Shown here: positions 11,633-23,813 of the stretch, piece after piece
Layout of the letters: each line of letters opens with the position of its first letter
Numbering within the stretch: position 1 is the stretch's first letter
Translations under genes and position numbers: made by a program
Assembly (NCBI GenBank): GCA_963580455.1
Contig: OY756957.1
Location: 31,216,501-31,280,500 of the forward strand
Direction: 5' to 3'
Source: Euonymus europaeus
Lineage: Eukaryota > Streptophyta > Magnoliopsida > Celastrales > Celastraceae
Length of the DNA stretch: 64,000 bases
The notes under the pieces: generated by a model
Seen by the model: the letters and a program-made list of their open reading frames with translations, nothing else
What the model was told of the DNA's origin: nothing
Database searches by the model: none

Positions 11633-12601
11633 TGGTTACAACATGACACCATCAAAAATATTGGTCATGTTCCATTTTCATCACCAAATGTTCAAATGTT
11701 TCAAGTTAATCACTGTACTTTCGGTTTTGTTCAATTTGGATCACCCGGACAAATTTGCCCAAAATCGGGCAGTCAAACTGTCAATTTGGTAGTTTGACCG
11801 TTAACTAGTTTTGCCACATGACATTTTATTTCCACGTGGAAATATATATTTTTTTTTAAAAATAAACAATAGTTGGACAAACCGGATAGCGCTACATGAA
11901 TTGTTAAATAAAATCTGATCACAACTGTTTCAAAATAGTCACTGAAAGATAATATTTATATCTAAACAAAGCAAAGTATTTTCCAATGAACCCAAAATGT
12001 GATTTAAACAAAGCAAAAATAATATTTGTATCTATTCGTATACTATATTGTCAAAAACATGATCCCACATTATCAAAATATATTGCCTATAAAAAGATTC
12101 ATTATATGAACATAGCCATTGGGTAGGAGATGAACTCCATTTTGTCTTGGAGCTTCTAATGATATATTTTGATCATGTGGGATCACATTTTGGACAGTAT
12201 GATATACAAATAGATACAAATATTATCTTTGTTTTGTTTAGATCACATTTTGGGTTTATTGGAAAATACTTTGATTTGTTTAGATACAAATATTATCTTT
12301 CAGTGACTATTTTGAAATAATTGTGATCAAATTTTATTTAACGGTCCATGTGATGCTATCTGATTTGTCCAACTATTGTTTATTTTTTAAAAAATATATA
12401 GATTTTCATGTAGAAATAAAATGTCATGTGGCAAAACTAGTTAACAGTCAAACTGCGACTACTCGATTTTGGGCAAATCTGTCCGGGTGATCCAAATGGA
12501 ACAAAACTGAAAGTACGGTGATTAACTTAGAACATTTGAATATTAGGTGATGAAAATGAAGCACGACCAATCTTTTGGTGATGTCATGTTGTATTAACCC
12601 A
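11633..12601. mobile_element. 969-bp foldback (Mutator-like) MITE
   Basis: The left half (from TGGTTACAACATGACACC) and the right half (reverse complement starting TGGGTTAATACAACATGAC) match each other imperfectly over about 450 bp, with a spacer of roughly 75 bp near 12090-12165. Matching phrases include CCACATGACATTTTATTTC and its inverse, and ATCCCACAT..TATCAAAATATAT and its inverse. It is flanked by AAAAACTGA (11624-11632) and AAAAATTGA (12602-12610), 8 of 9 bases identical, which fits the 9-bp target duplication of the Mutator superfamily. It encodes no transposase, so it is a non-autonomous element. The superfamily is inferred from the target-site length only. Confidence 0.75.
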
Positions 12602-12610
12602 AAAAATTGA

Positions 12611-13067
12611 ATTTGAAAGTTAGGTACCACTAGGCTTTGTGTATATATACTCCCTGATATCGGAGTCAATAACAGACCAAATTATTCTTTTCTTTCCCCT
12701 CCCAAGTCCTAATAACATGGAAGTATTGGTACGCAATCAATTAATCCCAAATTCATGACTTAATGACAAACGCGCGAGATGTGTTTTTTTTTGGTCACTT
12801 TCTTTAAAGTCTACACAAAGAATGGAGATTTTAGCTTCTCTGACCCAATATCTATATATATGCAGTACTTTGTTTTTGATCGCGCGAGTTGCACATTTGG
12901 TTTCAAATTTATACAGAACTACAACTTTTGTTGACATGAATGTGAAAGGAAATGGTTTTCTTTTGTTTTTGTTGCAATTTGAGAGATTGAAAATATTAAT
13001 GGGTTTGGGAGAACAAAAGAAGTTGGTTTTTGGAATGTTGCTCTTAAATTAGTGCACATGGACTTTT
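12611..13067. other. intergenic, nothing recognised
   Basis: Short spacer between two repeat elements. A 76-codon plus-strand open frame (12822-13052) has no recognisable motif and is probably chance. Confidence 0.4.
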
Positions 13068-13470
13068 TACCACCAAGCTGATCAGCTTGGTGGTAGTGGC
13101 TCCCTTACCACTTACATGAGGAGGGGCGTTCGATCCCTACCTCATACCCGTGCACGGGGGAGGTCCATGGAGGTCTTAAAACTGGGTTGGGCCCAAGGTT
13201 TGCAATGTCAGGCCTCCAACCCAAAAGGCGTGCACGGGGGAGGTCCATGGAGGTCTTAAAACTGGGTTGGGCTCAAGGTTTGCAATGTCAGGCCTCCAAC
13301 CCAAAAGGCACCTTTTTGATAATGCAGGATTTGGGCCGCTGGGGCCTACGTCTGTACACATCGTGGAGGTCCTCCATGCCCTACCCCGTGCGCTTGTAAG
13401 AGGCAAGGTTCGAACCTTGGACCTCCCGTAAGCGAGTGTGAGAGCACTACCACCAAGCTGATCAGCTTGG
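13068..13470. mobile_element. small foldback element with two tRNA-like (SINE-type) heads
   Basis: The left end reads GGTGGTAGTGGCTC followed about 30 bp later by GCGTTCGATCCC (13126-13137), resembling the A and B boxes of a tRNA-derived SINE. The right end, read on the minus strand, has the same start (GGTGGTAGTGCTCT, 13441-13454 complement) followed by GGTTCGAACC (13408-13417), so a second head faces the first. Both ends abut a palindrome: 28 bp perfect at 13068-13095 and an 18-bp core at 13453-13470, centred on TGATCA. The body contains an 80-bp tandem duplication. It could be an inverted SINE pair or a TIR element with tRNA-like ends; I do not know the family. Confidence 0.6.
13150..13309. 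repeat. 80-bp tandem duplication, two copies
   Basis: The unit beginning GTGCACGGGGGAGGTCC starts at 13150 and again at 13230; the copies differ at about one position (GGGCCC versus GGGCTC). It lies inside the tRNA-like foldback element and must be young relative to it. Confidence 0.9.
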
Positions 13471-15267
13471 GTCTCTATTTGAAGGGCTAGTTTTTAGTAA
13501 GTGAAATATGCTCCAGTTGACCCAACAATGAGGGTACCCACCCAAACCCCAACCTTCCCCTAATCTTGTCTTAATACACCCAAGACATGTTGGGGCCATG
13601 TGTCCCCCTTCTTGGGGCCCCTTCATATTTTCAACGTAAGAGTTTAATGTTTAATCTCAACATACATATATAGGATTCCGTGGTACAATTGGTTGACCCT
13701 TTTGTACTGGCGTGTCCTGTCTCTGTTCTGTGTGTGTGTTGTATTATTTTCAAAAACATACATATAAGACAATTTTCCAGATTAAACCCATTTCACACTT
13801 GATTTGAATATTTAAGATAATTTTACAGATTAACCCAATTTCCCAGAGTTCAATGTTTAATGTCATTGAATCAGGGTGCACTCATCTTTCTGTCCCGAAC
13901 TTATGAGTGTGACATCACATTTTACAGTGATAATGAAATGTTAAGAAAACGCCGGTTGAATTATTCTTGTTCTATTCAGAATTTGTTTGTTGTCTCTGTT
14001 TCTTAATATCGTTTTAGCAATTGAGGGTCCGTTTGTTTCACAATTATATTTCATAATTTTAAGTTGTTAAAAATAAAAAAGGTGTGAAACCCATAGCTTT
14101 AAGCTGTATAAAATATTGTGAAGTGTTTGGTTTATTTTTCTGTTAGATTAATTTTATAGATAATTTTTTTTTAAAAAAGTATTACAATAAAAAGTAATAG
14201 AAAACTTTTAAGATTCAGAGGGATAATTATGTAATATGACTGTAAAATACTATGGGGCCCACAATTTTAAACGGTGAAAAGTTATGAGATGACAACATTT
14301 CATTTTGCACAGGTTAAAGCTGTGAGTCACACAACTTTAAGCTGTCAACAAAATATGGTATTTGGTTGGTATAACATTTTATGTAAATTTCACAGAGCAA
14401 AATGTGAAACAAATGGTGCGAAATTAGTTACTTAGTCATTTGTTAGTGGTCCTATTTTATTGCTAGGATCTTTTACTCTAATCAGTTATCAAAGATATTG
14501 TAAAGCATATGTAGGGCTGAGACTTGTTTGAATAATTAAGGGAGAATGAGTTGTCTCTGCAAAAGTCTCACTTTAAGTAAATTCTTTCTATTCTATTTTA
14601 CTGTGACATGAAACATATACACCAACCCCCTACTATCAAAAAAGTATTAACTTTTTTAGGTGTCATATTGTAAATCCATACTTGAAAAGTAAAAAAAAAA
14701 GAAGAAAAAACATTAGTGAGGTTGGGCGACTTTAATTTTATGGATCGCCCAGTTAGAATATTTGAAGGAAGATCTTGACTGTGCATAGAGTCCTTTGAGT
14801 GCACTTCACTTGTCTTAACTTTAGTTAGATTGTATGGGCTTTTACTCATAAAAAAGTAACATTAGACAATAAAAGAGGAGGCATAGGAGGCTAGGACTTG
14901 AACTTCACTATGCGAAAACTTCTTCTCTCTTCAAATGTTTTTTTAAAGAACATGAAGTCTCTATTGATCAAGGCCTCACTGGATTTTTCGGAAATGACCA
15001 AAATAATCACACCCAAGAAAAGTCTGCAGGTTATGAGGCCAACTTTACCGGCAATTTTTTTTTCTTTCTTCTTAAGCTTTTTGGCTTTTTTTTTAGAGAC
15101 AATTGCAAATGAGACTATTTTTATAGATTTATTATGGTTTAAGTCCACCAATAAAATTTATTTGGAAGAAAGTTCAATTCACTGTAACTTTTTTATTTTT
15201 TTTAATAAACAAAATTTTAAAACGTTTTATCTCTTAAAATTCACGATAATTTTAAAACGTTTTATCT
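13471..15267. other. intergenic, with a possible hAT-like MITE at about 14027-14427
   Basis: No gene recognised. Around 14027 the text GGGTCCGTTTGTTTCAC faces an imperfect inverse near 14400-14427 (GTGAAACAAATGGTGCG), and similar phrases (CTTTAAGCTGT, TATTTGGTTGGT) occur inside, as in hAT-type MITEs; no clear 8-bp target duplication was found. A 26-bp phrase around TTTTAAAACGTTTTATCTCTT is repeated at about 15214-15235 and 15250-15270, just before the copia remnant begins. Confidence 0.35.
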
Positions 15268-16680
15268 CTTCCTAAAGGGAAGAAAGTGCTGCAGAACAAA
15301 TGGGTGTTCAAGCTGAAGAAAGATGGCAGCGGAAAGCTTGTGAAGTACAAAGCTCGGTTGGTCGTCAAAGGATTTCAACAGAAGAAAGGAGTTGACTTTG
15401 ACGAGATTTTTTCACCGGTGGTGAAGATGACATCCATCCGAGTCATACTTGGGTTAGTAGCAAGTATGAATCTGGAGCTTGAGCAAATGGATGTAAAGAC
15501 AGCATTTCTCCATGGTGATTTAGAGGAATAAATTTACATGGTGCAGCCAGAAGGCTTCGAAGTTCCTAAGAAGAAGCACTTGGTCTGTAAACTACAGAAA
15601 AGTCTCTACGGCCTTAAGCAAGCGCCGAGACAGTGGTACATAAAGTTGGACTCATTCATGATAGGTCATGGTTACAAAAGGACTGCAGCAGACCAGTGTG
15701 TTTATGTCCAAAAGTTCCCAGACGGTAATTTTGTGATATTACTACTCTATGTGGATGATATGTTAATTGTTAGCCAGGATGTAGCCATGATTAACAGTTT
15801 GAAAACCCAGCTATCCTAGTTCTTCGACATGAAGGACTTAGGTCCAGCTCAGCAGATACTGGGTATTAAGATTGTTCGTGACAGGAAAGCCAACAAATTG
15901 TGGCTGTCACAGGAAACGTATGTTAAACGGGTGCTTGAAAGGTTTAACATGAAGAATGCGAAGTCAGTTACCACTCCATTAGGTAACCGTTTCCAGCTGA
16001 GCAAGAAATCTTGTCCCTCCTCAGAAAAGGAGGTTGAAGAGATGGAAGCAGTCCCTTACTCTTCAGCAGTCGGTAGTCTGATGTACGCAATGGTGTGTAC
16101 AAGACCGGATATTGCTCACGCTGTTGGTGTTGTGAGCAGATTCCTTTCCAATCCAGGGAAAGAACATTGGGAGGGTGTTAAATGGATTCTCAGGTACCTA
16201 AAGGGTACGTCAAAGCTATGCTTGTGCTTTGGGGGAGCAGATCCAGTTCTGGATGGCTATACTGATTCAGATATGGCCAGTGATCTTGACAGTAGGAAAT
16301 CTACTTCAAGGTATGTTTTCACTTTTGCAGGGGGAGCTGTTTCATGGCAGTCTAAATTGCAGAAGTGTGTTGCTTTATCTACAACAGAAGCAGAGTATAT
16401 TGCTGCAGCGGAAGCTGATAAAGAAATGTTGTGGTTGAAGCGATTTTTCCAATTATTGGGTATTAATCAGGAGGAATACAGGGTACATTGTGACAGTCAG
16501 AGTGCTCTAGAATTGAGCAAGAACTCCATGTACCATTCCTGCACAAAGCATATCGATATTCGCTATCACTGGATACGTGAAGTGATTGAAGAGCAGTTGT
16601 TGAAACTTGTGAATATTCACACTAATGAGAATCCAGCAGACATGTTAATAAATGTGGTTGGTTACTCACGAAAATCTTGA
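15268..16680 (+). pseudogene. TNT1-like copia polyprotein, 5'-truncated (reverse transcriptase and RNase H)
   Basis: A single frame runs from about 15268, interrupted by two in-frame stops: TAA at 15532 and TAG at 15817-15819. The reverse transcriptase shows NKWVFKLKKDGSGKLVKYKA, VKTAFLHGDLEE, YGLKQAPRQWY and an intact LLYVDDMLIV catalytic box; the RNase H part shows YTDSDMASDLDSRKSTSRYV, ALSTTEAEYIAAAEADKEM and HIDIRYHWIRE. Near 16655 a shift displaces the usual C-terminal end, which is readable in another frame. Gag, protease and integrase are missing. Wording is that of the TNT1-94/Tork lineage of Ty1/copia. It cannot make a full enzyme. The 3' LTR follows. Confidence 0.93.
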
Positions 16681-16751
16681 GCTATGTCGGGACATAGCCG
16701 GGATGGACAGCAACTGAAGACAGACAAGTTGTGTTCTCCTTCTGTGGGTAT

Positions 16752-16763
16752 GGAGGGGGAGAA
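16752..16763 (+). promoter_or_regulatory. polypurine tract of the copia element
   Basis: GGAGGGGGAGAA lies immediately before the LTR start TGTGGAGTCC, the position of the plus-strand primer in LTR retrotransposons. Confidence 0.75.
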
Positions 16764-16764
16764 T

Positions 16765-17271
16765 TGTGGAGTCCATACCCTAGTTGTATGCAAAGTCTAA
16801 CTTTGCATGCAAGCCACCGGTGATTGTCTAAGCATGCATGCAGCCACCAAACCAAGGTTTTGTTTCAACAATGGTGTGCCACCCACCACTCACCAACCAA
16901 GCCACCATTTTTTGTGAAAGTTTGGCACCACCCAAGTTTTGTCAAAAACTCACCTAACACTTGCCTAATTTCTGTGTTGTATTAGGCTATGAGTTTCCCA
17001 AATAAAGAGGTGTGGTAGTGTGATAGAGATGTGTGTGATATAGGTGGTGCAGTGAGAAAGAAAAGAAAAAAAAAAGAGTTTTTTGTGAAAGATTTTCGGT
17101 GCAAGTAGAGGCACCGGTGAGTTTGTGTTCTCCTCCTCCTGTATTATCTCTAAATAAGAGTGTTTCTTTCTACCGTGGACGTAGGTCATTAGTGACCGAA
17201 CCACGTATATCTCGGTATTTCTTTCGTTTTTTTTTTCGTTGTCAAGTCATATTGATCCGGTATCCTCAACA
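16765..17271 (+). repeat. 3' LTR of the TNT1-like copia element
   Basis: Begins with TG straight after the polypurine tract (TGTGGAGTCCATACCC) and probably ends ...TCCTCAACA at 17271, about 507 bp. It contains AATAAA at 17001-17006 and the phrase TTAGTGACCGAACCACGTAT that is typical near the end of such LTRs. The 3' end is a judgement: no second LTR is present in the window for comparison, because the 5' half of the element is gone. Confidence 0.65.
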
Positions 17272-19970
17272 AAATATTATGGAGCCATGATAATTTTGGG
17301 TAGTGGGGCTTGGATTTAGGGGGCCATTGGACGTCCCCTCTCACCTTTTTTTTTTGTATTTTGGTTTTTAGTTTTTTTTTTGGTTTCTGGGCTTTACAAT
17401 GGTAGTGTGTCATCTCATTTGGTCATTTTTTTATTCAAGTTCAAATTTTCATATTTACATGTGAGATGAATCTTGACCGTAGAGATTTGTCTAAATCTCT
17501 ATTTTTAATTTGACATTTGTCTATGGGTACAGATTCGCTTATATGCTTCTTCAGTGATTGATGTTCTTTTTCCGTTGTTGAAATCTCTAATATGTGAAAT
17601 TCCATCCCTCATCTGTGATTTTTTTCTTTCTCTAATTGTTTTAGGTGATCCTTCATTGCTTGGGTTACTTGGTTTATTGGTCATCAACTAGATTTCTTCG
17701 ATGAGGAAAAACTTACTCAGCATCCATATTTTTCCTTTAACTTGGGTACCTGTATTTCAATAACAATTTTTGGGTTCTTTTAGAGTTTTTTTTAGAAAAT
17801 AAATAAATAAATTAGTGGTCTATGGTTGTTTATTATGCAGTTTTGTCGCCTCTTTTTTTAAGTTGTCATCTGTGTTTTTGGTCTGCAGCTTCACTTATAT
17901 TGTTTCTTCAAGGATTGGCTTGTTGCTATCCATTGTGTTTGCTTCAGGCCACGGGTGCCTATGATTGGAGATTCTTTCCAGGATATTGAGGTATATTGGC
18001 CATTTTTCTCCACCTTATACACTCTTCTAATGAGTTTATTTATATTTTTGTCATTCATGAATGATTTCCCATGGACATTGATGGAGTTTCAAGTTGTTTT
18101 GCATTAGGTATGCCCCTGATTTTTCTATGTCCTCAGTCGATCTCTTCTCTATGGTGTCTGTCATCGTCCGCGACTACTATGCTCAGGTTTGTTGCTTTGA
18201 GGTACTCTTGCAATCTGGGTTTATACAGGTCATTTTTTTTTCAATTACTTATCCGACGTGATCTTTGTCATTTGTGGCTGTGAAGGTTTAAGAGAATAAA
18301 TTACTTATCTGGCGTATCTTTGTCGTTTGTGGATGCAAAGGTTTAGGAGAATCTTATTCTCAATCTCTCATTTGGCTATTCTACTGATCAATTACATATG
18401 ATAACTACTGATGATGACAGTTCTTTGATTTTCTTACAAGGCACTGGAGATATTGAAGAGGGTTGGACAACGGGTAATTCCATTTCGCCTAATTGCTTTG
18501 GTAATTGGTTGGTTGTGTCTCATTTCTTTAGCTTCGACTGCAAGGAATGGGGCGATAGGTTGGCTTCTGTGAAAGTTACTCATCGCTAGGTTTGTAGGTT
18601 ATTTTTTGCTTCGTTGTTTGGTTCGGGCTTCCTTTGAGCTTTCACTTTCATCATCGTCTTCCTATCCTCTCATCATCTTTCCTCCATGCTTTCCGCAAAA
18701 TCGATTTTCCACCGCTGCATTTGTATTTTTGGATGTTGTTTCCACGCTTCTCAAGTTCTCATTCATCTGTCATTTTTTTGATATTTGTTGGTCTCAGTGA
18801 TTGTCGCTGTTTGGTCTTCTTTTGGTGTTCCTTTTTCACCTATGCTTGTGTTTTTGAGCTTTGATCCAAGCTTTGTTGTGGCTTTGATTTAATTAGGACA
18901 CAGATCTAGATGATAAATTAATTATTGGTGTTTAATGGATACTCTTAGCAGCACAGTAGTGCACAACTTTGACTTATTGTTAAGAAATACTTAGGTGTGA
19001 TCCGTTTCATTGTCTTGAATCTTTTATACAGAAAAGGTGTGAATTTTTTTTGTTATTGAAAAAACCAACTACCATTAAAAAAGATGGAAAAATCTAAGCA
19101 AACTGGAATGAGAATTTTACAGAATTTCTTTTTTTTATGAGCCTATAAGAGCCATGCCATTCTGAAAGATGAAAAGATGGCAATGCAGAATTTGATACAT
19201 AGGCTTGAAGGGTTTGAACGTAGGATTTGTGTCGATCTTGATCTATTGAGGTTCATTTCTAAAACCAAATTGTGTATTCCATCAAGAAATGACAAAGAAA
19301 ATCTATAATTCATGCAATAGAGGGAGACAACTTTAATTATCCTTGTTGATCACTGTCGAAGATCATTTCTGTCATTTATAGGGTATGATGCATGAAATAA
19401 GAATCTAAAACACCCAGTTAAGAGGAATGTTCGAGATGCCATTGATGAAGCCAATGGCATTTCACTTTCATGAGAAGCAATGAAGGAGTCGTTTGATATA
19501 TTGCTCAATGACTGACGCATCTTTCTACCATTCCCCAATGTGCCAACTTCATGATCTCGCCTCCCAACACCACAGCAATCCCAAATTGAACATGTCTATC
19601 ATCATTTCCAAAGAATCTTCTAGGGTCACTTTAGGCTAGCCTGTTATTGTCACAACTTATGTCCTATTTCCACCACCTCCATCGTTGCCAATGGCAACAC
19701 CGAATCTTCACGCTCGTGAAAGGACTTTGTAGAAGCATGCGAGGAACCAAAACATCCAAGGTAAGCAAACAAAGAAGACCCCAGCAATAGAAAGCCAAGA
19801 TGTGGAATGGGATTCTTGTAGGATCATGTACAAAATGAGAAAATGTGCCTTCGACAGCTATGAAGATAAGGAGAAAGCAAGAGACAAGCCATATGAATGC
19901 GCATCCGATTTTAGGATCTGGTACAGGCATTTGTGTTGGCGAATGAGGGGATCAAATGCGAGACCCTGTC
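17272..19970. other. unassigned region, T-rich
   Basis: No recognisable gene. The plus strand is T-rich with several short frames (for example 18398-18589), which could be decayed exons between introns, but no motif supports that. A tandem duplication of about 57 bp lies at 18244-18355 (TTACTTATCCGACGTGATCT then TTACTTATCTGGCGTATCT). On the minus strand 19930-19664 could encode a hydrophobic peptide of 88 residues with two membrane-like segments; I do not recognise it. Confidence 0.4.
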
Positions 19971-19994
19971 AAGACCAAGACCAAGACCAAGACC
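19971..19994. repeat. AAGACC hexanucleotide repeat
   Basis: Four tandem AAGACC units followed by a diverged fifth. In one frame it reads as a Gln-Asp repeat, but nothing suggests it is translated. Confidence 0.85.
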
Positions 19995-20106
19995 AAGATT
20001 AAGATTTCTTCTTTTTCATCTTCCATGGTTGTTGAAATTGATCACACACAAGACAAGATCACACAAGCACAGAAAACAAAAAAAGCAATAGAAGATTCGA
20101 CACAGG

Positions 20107-20728
20107 GTCGAAAAGAGGATTCCTCACTTTTTTCTCTCATTCAAAACCGTGCATGAGACTTTCATCTCGCACGGCTCCTAAGTGATAAAAGAAAGAAGAA
20201 CTCATCTTCTTTCTTTTTTTATTACCTTCCTCACGTATGTATAAGACGAATCCATTCGATTTATAAAAAAAAGGATTACTAATCCTTAACTTTTCGAGGA
20301 ATCCTTCATCAGTGGTTAGGTTCCAACATTAATGGGGGCACTTGTGCAATAAATTCAGGGTTTGGGACGTTCCAATTCCAATATATACATAACAATATGG
20401 GAAATTAAGATAGTGACAGTTGCTTCCTGTATATCTCCTCTAGCTCCCACCATTTATATATGCTCCTATTCCACAACATGTCTTGTTCTTGCAAAACCCC
20501 TTACATTACATTACATGCCCTACCATCGCTAACCTCTACATGCAGATATGTTTTCTTACATATAGTTATGAATCCCCTTTTATAATTAGAAAATCAATCA
20601 ATCAATTGATGATGATGGGCGATGTGATGATAGGTCACTATTAGGTTTGTCTTCAGATTTTATAAGTAACGGTTTGCCGTGAAGCATCGAAGAGGAGGGA
20701 GAGCTTGATTTCTTCCGAAATTTCTGGT
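20107..20728. repeat. 622-bp direct repeat, copy 1 (contains ndhB intron 3' end)
   Basis: Matches 24205-24826 without any indel (constant offset 4098) and with about six mismatches, roughly 99% identity. On the minus strand its first 250 bases or so carry the 3' part of the chloroplast ndhB group II intron, including the domain V hairpin (GAGCCGTGCGAGATGAAA ... TCATGCACGGTT, about 20144-20176). Unlike copy 2 it is not joined to ndhB exon 2: the repeat starts about six bases inside the intron, next to unrelated sequence. The part after about 20330 is of unknown origin. Confidence 0.9.
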
Positions 20729-23660
20729 GGTTGAATAATTTTGATCCAATAACATAAGATATATTTAGTTCATTTTTCAATTGTTTGGCCCAAATTTAAC
20801 AATTCAAGTTTTAATTCAACTAGTTTAAAGGCCTATGTATTAGTCTAAAGAATTGATCCAATAAGACAAATCAATAAGTCACTTAAGCCCTAAAACGTTG
20901 ACCCAATCACCCAATAAGGAAGACAAGCTCGACCCAATAAGCCATTTAAGTCTTAAAGAAATTGATCCATGAGATGGCCCACTACATACATGTAAACCAT
21001 AAACCAAAGCCCGGTCCATTACTCAAACTCTAAGGTAGGATAGATAGCCTTGCCCAAGCTTCTTTGATAGCCCGGCCCAAGAACTTGTCCAACCCTAAGA
21101 GGAGGAAAGAAATGCAGAGAAAGAAGAAGGAGAGAGAGGCACCGGAAGTCGAGGGAGGAAATACAAAATCAGTGATTGAGAGACTAATAAAGGAAATGGA
21201 GATTTCCGGTGAGTGATTTAGGGTTTAAGGTTTAGGGTTCGGTGGCTTTCTTCTTTCTTTTGGTTTTTCTGAGGAGGACTCTGGTTTCTTTCGTTGGTGT
21301 ATTCTGGGATTTTTTCTGGAAGAATTAAGTTTTAGGCTTTCGATTTTCTAGGATTTTTCTGGGTAGGAGATCGGTTTTTCTGGATTCTGTCTTCTTGCCT
21401 TCCGAATTTCTTCTTTTTAGATCGGATTTTTTTGGGGGAGTGACTTTCTTCTTTCTGTCGATTTTTCTGGGGAGGTTACATAAAAATTCTCAGTTTAGTT
21501 TCATAAATCATGGCCATAATTTCTTCTTCTCTACTTCTACTCGGTTCTACCACCCAAGGTCACCCGAATCCTCAACTGGACTACCTAGAACCTTCTTTCA
21601 TTTGTTTTACTTCTCTGGTTCTCGGATCAATCTCTGTTTGTGTCATCAATTATTTGTTTTTTTATGGCTTTGCCTGTTAGGAAGTGTATTTATTTTAAAT
21701 GGAGTTGCTTGCTGACTTTGAAATTGATTTTTTTTTTCTACTGGATTCCTTGTGTTCTTTATGTTTGATGTGTTTTCCCCTGTTCTGTGTTTGGGTGCAT
21801 GAATTAGTGACAACATATTTAGATAGTATGGGTTTGAAACTGGATTTCTTTTGTTCATCGATCTTGTTTTGTTCTCACATGTACGTGATATTAAAGTGTT
21901 CTTGAATTACTGGAAGTATGTTTTAGTTTGATATGAATTAACTTGCTTGATTTTAAGTCGGATTACTTGTGCTATTGGTTTTAATTTGTATCTGTTAAAT
22001 GCTTGGATGTTCTACTGCTGAGCTTGTCTACCAAATTCTAGAATTGTATCTTTGTGCAATGAGCTATTGTATGTTGAAATTGGGAGGGATTCAGGGATGA
22101 ACATAAATATAGGGATGTGGTTACTAGAGATTACAAATTCAATGGACCCTTTAAATGGGCTGAGTGTGATGGGTTAGTATTAGGGCTTGAAATTTAAATT
22201 GAGTATTGGGCCAAGGTGATGTCTAATATTTGGATTTTTGATTGGAAAATGTTTTGTGAATTATTGGATCCGTGGATCATTGCATCGTAAGGCGATAAAT
22301 TATTATATTTCAATCATACTAATTTAATAGTATGGTTGGGATAAGCAATTGTCAATAAAAAAGAGAGAACCTAAACATGTTAATATGTTATTTATTTGAA
22401 ACGTGTTTATATGTGAATTATATATTTGATTTGATGTGGTTTGATTCATGTGTTAATTATATGATTTAATATGTTTGATTAGGAGATTCGCAATAATTCA
22501 ATATCGTATAATCCACAAAGCTCGGTTCCCAACATTTTATTTTTATTTATTTATTATCTTTACTTTATTTTCGTTTTTAGTTTTTATCTTTTTATTTTAT
22601 TATCTTTAGTCATTATTATTATTATTTTATTATTATTATTTTTGTATTTTATTTTCATTTTATTTTTGTATTTCTATTTTGTATTCATTATTTTTTTTTA
22701 TTATTTTAGACTTACATATGGTATATTTTATTCATGTATAAAAATTATATCAAAAGTCTTAACCTAAGATGAAATTAATTTGGGGAATGCATTGGATGCA
22801 CCCTCAAAAAGATTCTTGAGGTAAGAGTGTTTCTTAGAAATTTAATCATTGGATGGAAGAATTCCATGAACCTCAATATTAGACTTTCGATATAGTTTTT
22901 ATATATTTCTAAAATTATTTTATTTTTGTTTGATATAGTTTTATATTTTCTTAAATTATTTTATCCTATATAAATATAGTTTTTTTATATAATTATTTTT
23001 ACCCTATATACGTATTTTTGTCACAAATAATTTTCTCAAAATCGTTTAATAAGATAATAAAAGTTGAGTTGGTAACTGTTTTTAAAACAGACGTTGTGAG
23101 GTGCCCACACCTTCTCTATACGTAACAAACTCATTTATCCGTTTTCTGGATTTTTGTATACCAATTGCACCTATTACAAATGGTGACGACTTCTTTATTT
23201 TTTTTCGCAAGATCGTTGCGACACTTGTTCTTTAATTATCCTCTCCACTCCACTCCTCTCCTCTCCTCAACTCTTTGCAGTTCTAATAAACAACACTTCA
23301 ATTAGTTGGATTTATTATGCTAGAAATAGTAATGGTGGGGGGATAAAGCTGTCAAAAGGGCAGAATTGAGAAACACATCAATATATAGGCAATCGCATGC
23401 AATGCATCAACAAAATCTAACTACCACTCTTTCACCATGTATTTCTCAAATAACATTGTTTACTGGCAAAATCTTTTTTTTTTGTCTTTTTTCTTTGTAA
23501 CGGACAAAAATATAGTTTTTTTTTTGCTACAAGTATGGTGCAATGCAATTTAACTCTATAATTAAATAAACAAGTTTAATACTACAAAAGACATCAAACT
23601 CATGAAATAATTGAATACACCATAAAACATTAATACATCCAATTAGTCCAACACATTTGT
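20729..23660. other. unassigned AT-rich region
   Basis: Lies between the two 622-bp repeats. No gene that I recognise: 21395-21905 has overlapping short frames without motifs, and 22540-22720 is a low-complexity TTTATT/TTATTA tract. The stretch 20800-21100 has repeated GGCCCAATAAGCC-like phrases and could belong to an untranslated or LTR part of an unidentified element. Confidence 0.4.
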
Positions 23661-23813
23661 TCACTTATGAGTTGTGATGCTTTTTATTGTGTCCACTTTC
23701 TCCACAAATGCTGCATTTGTTCTCCACAAAGCCCAACTGACAGCCCGTACGCCCATACGCACGAAGCCCAGCTGTAACCAAGACCTTCCAGTCCATACCA
23801 AAACTTTCGTGTA

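Noticed and set aside
13068..13470. A functional tRNA gene
   Set aside because: Only box-like words are present; the cloverleaf arms and an anticodon stem could not be found.
14898..15275. 125-residue plus-strand frame just before the copia remnant
   Set aside because: Composition is AT-driven and rich in Phe and Lys, with no recognisable motif; it does not continue into the copia frame.
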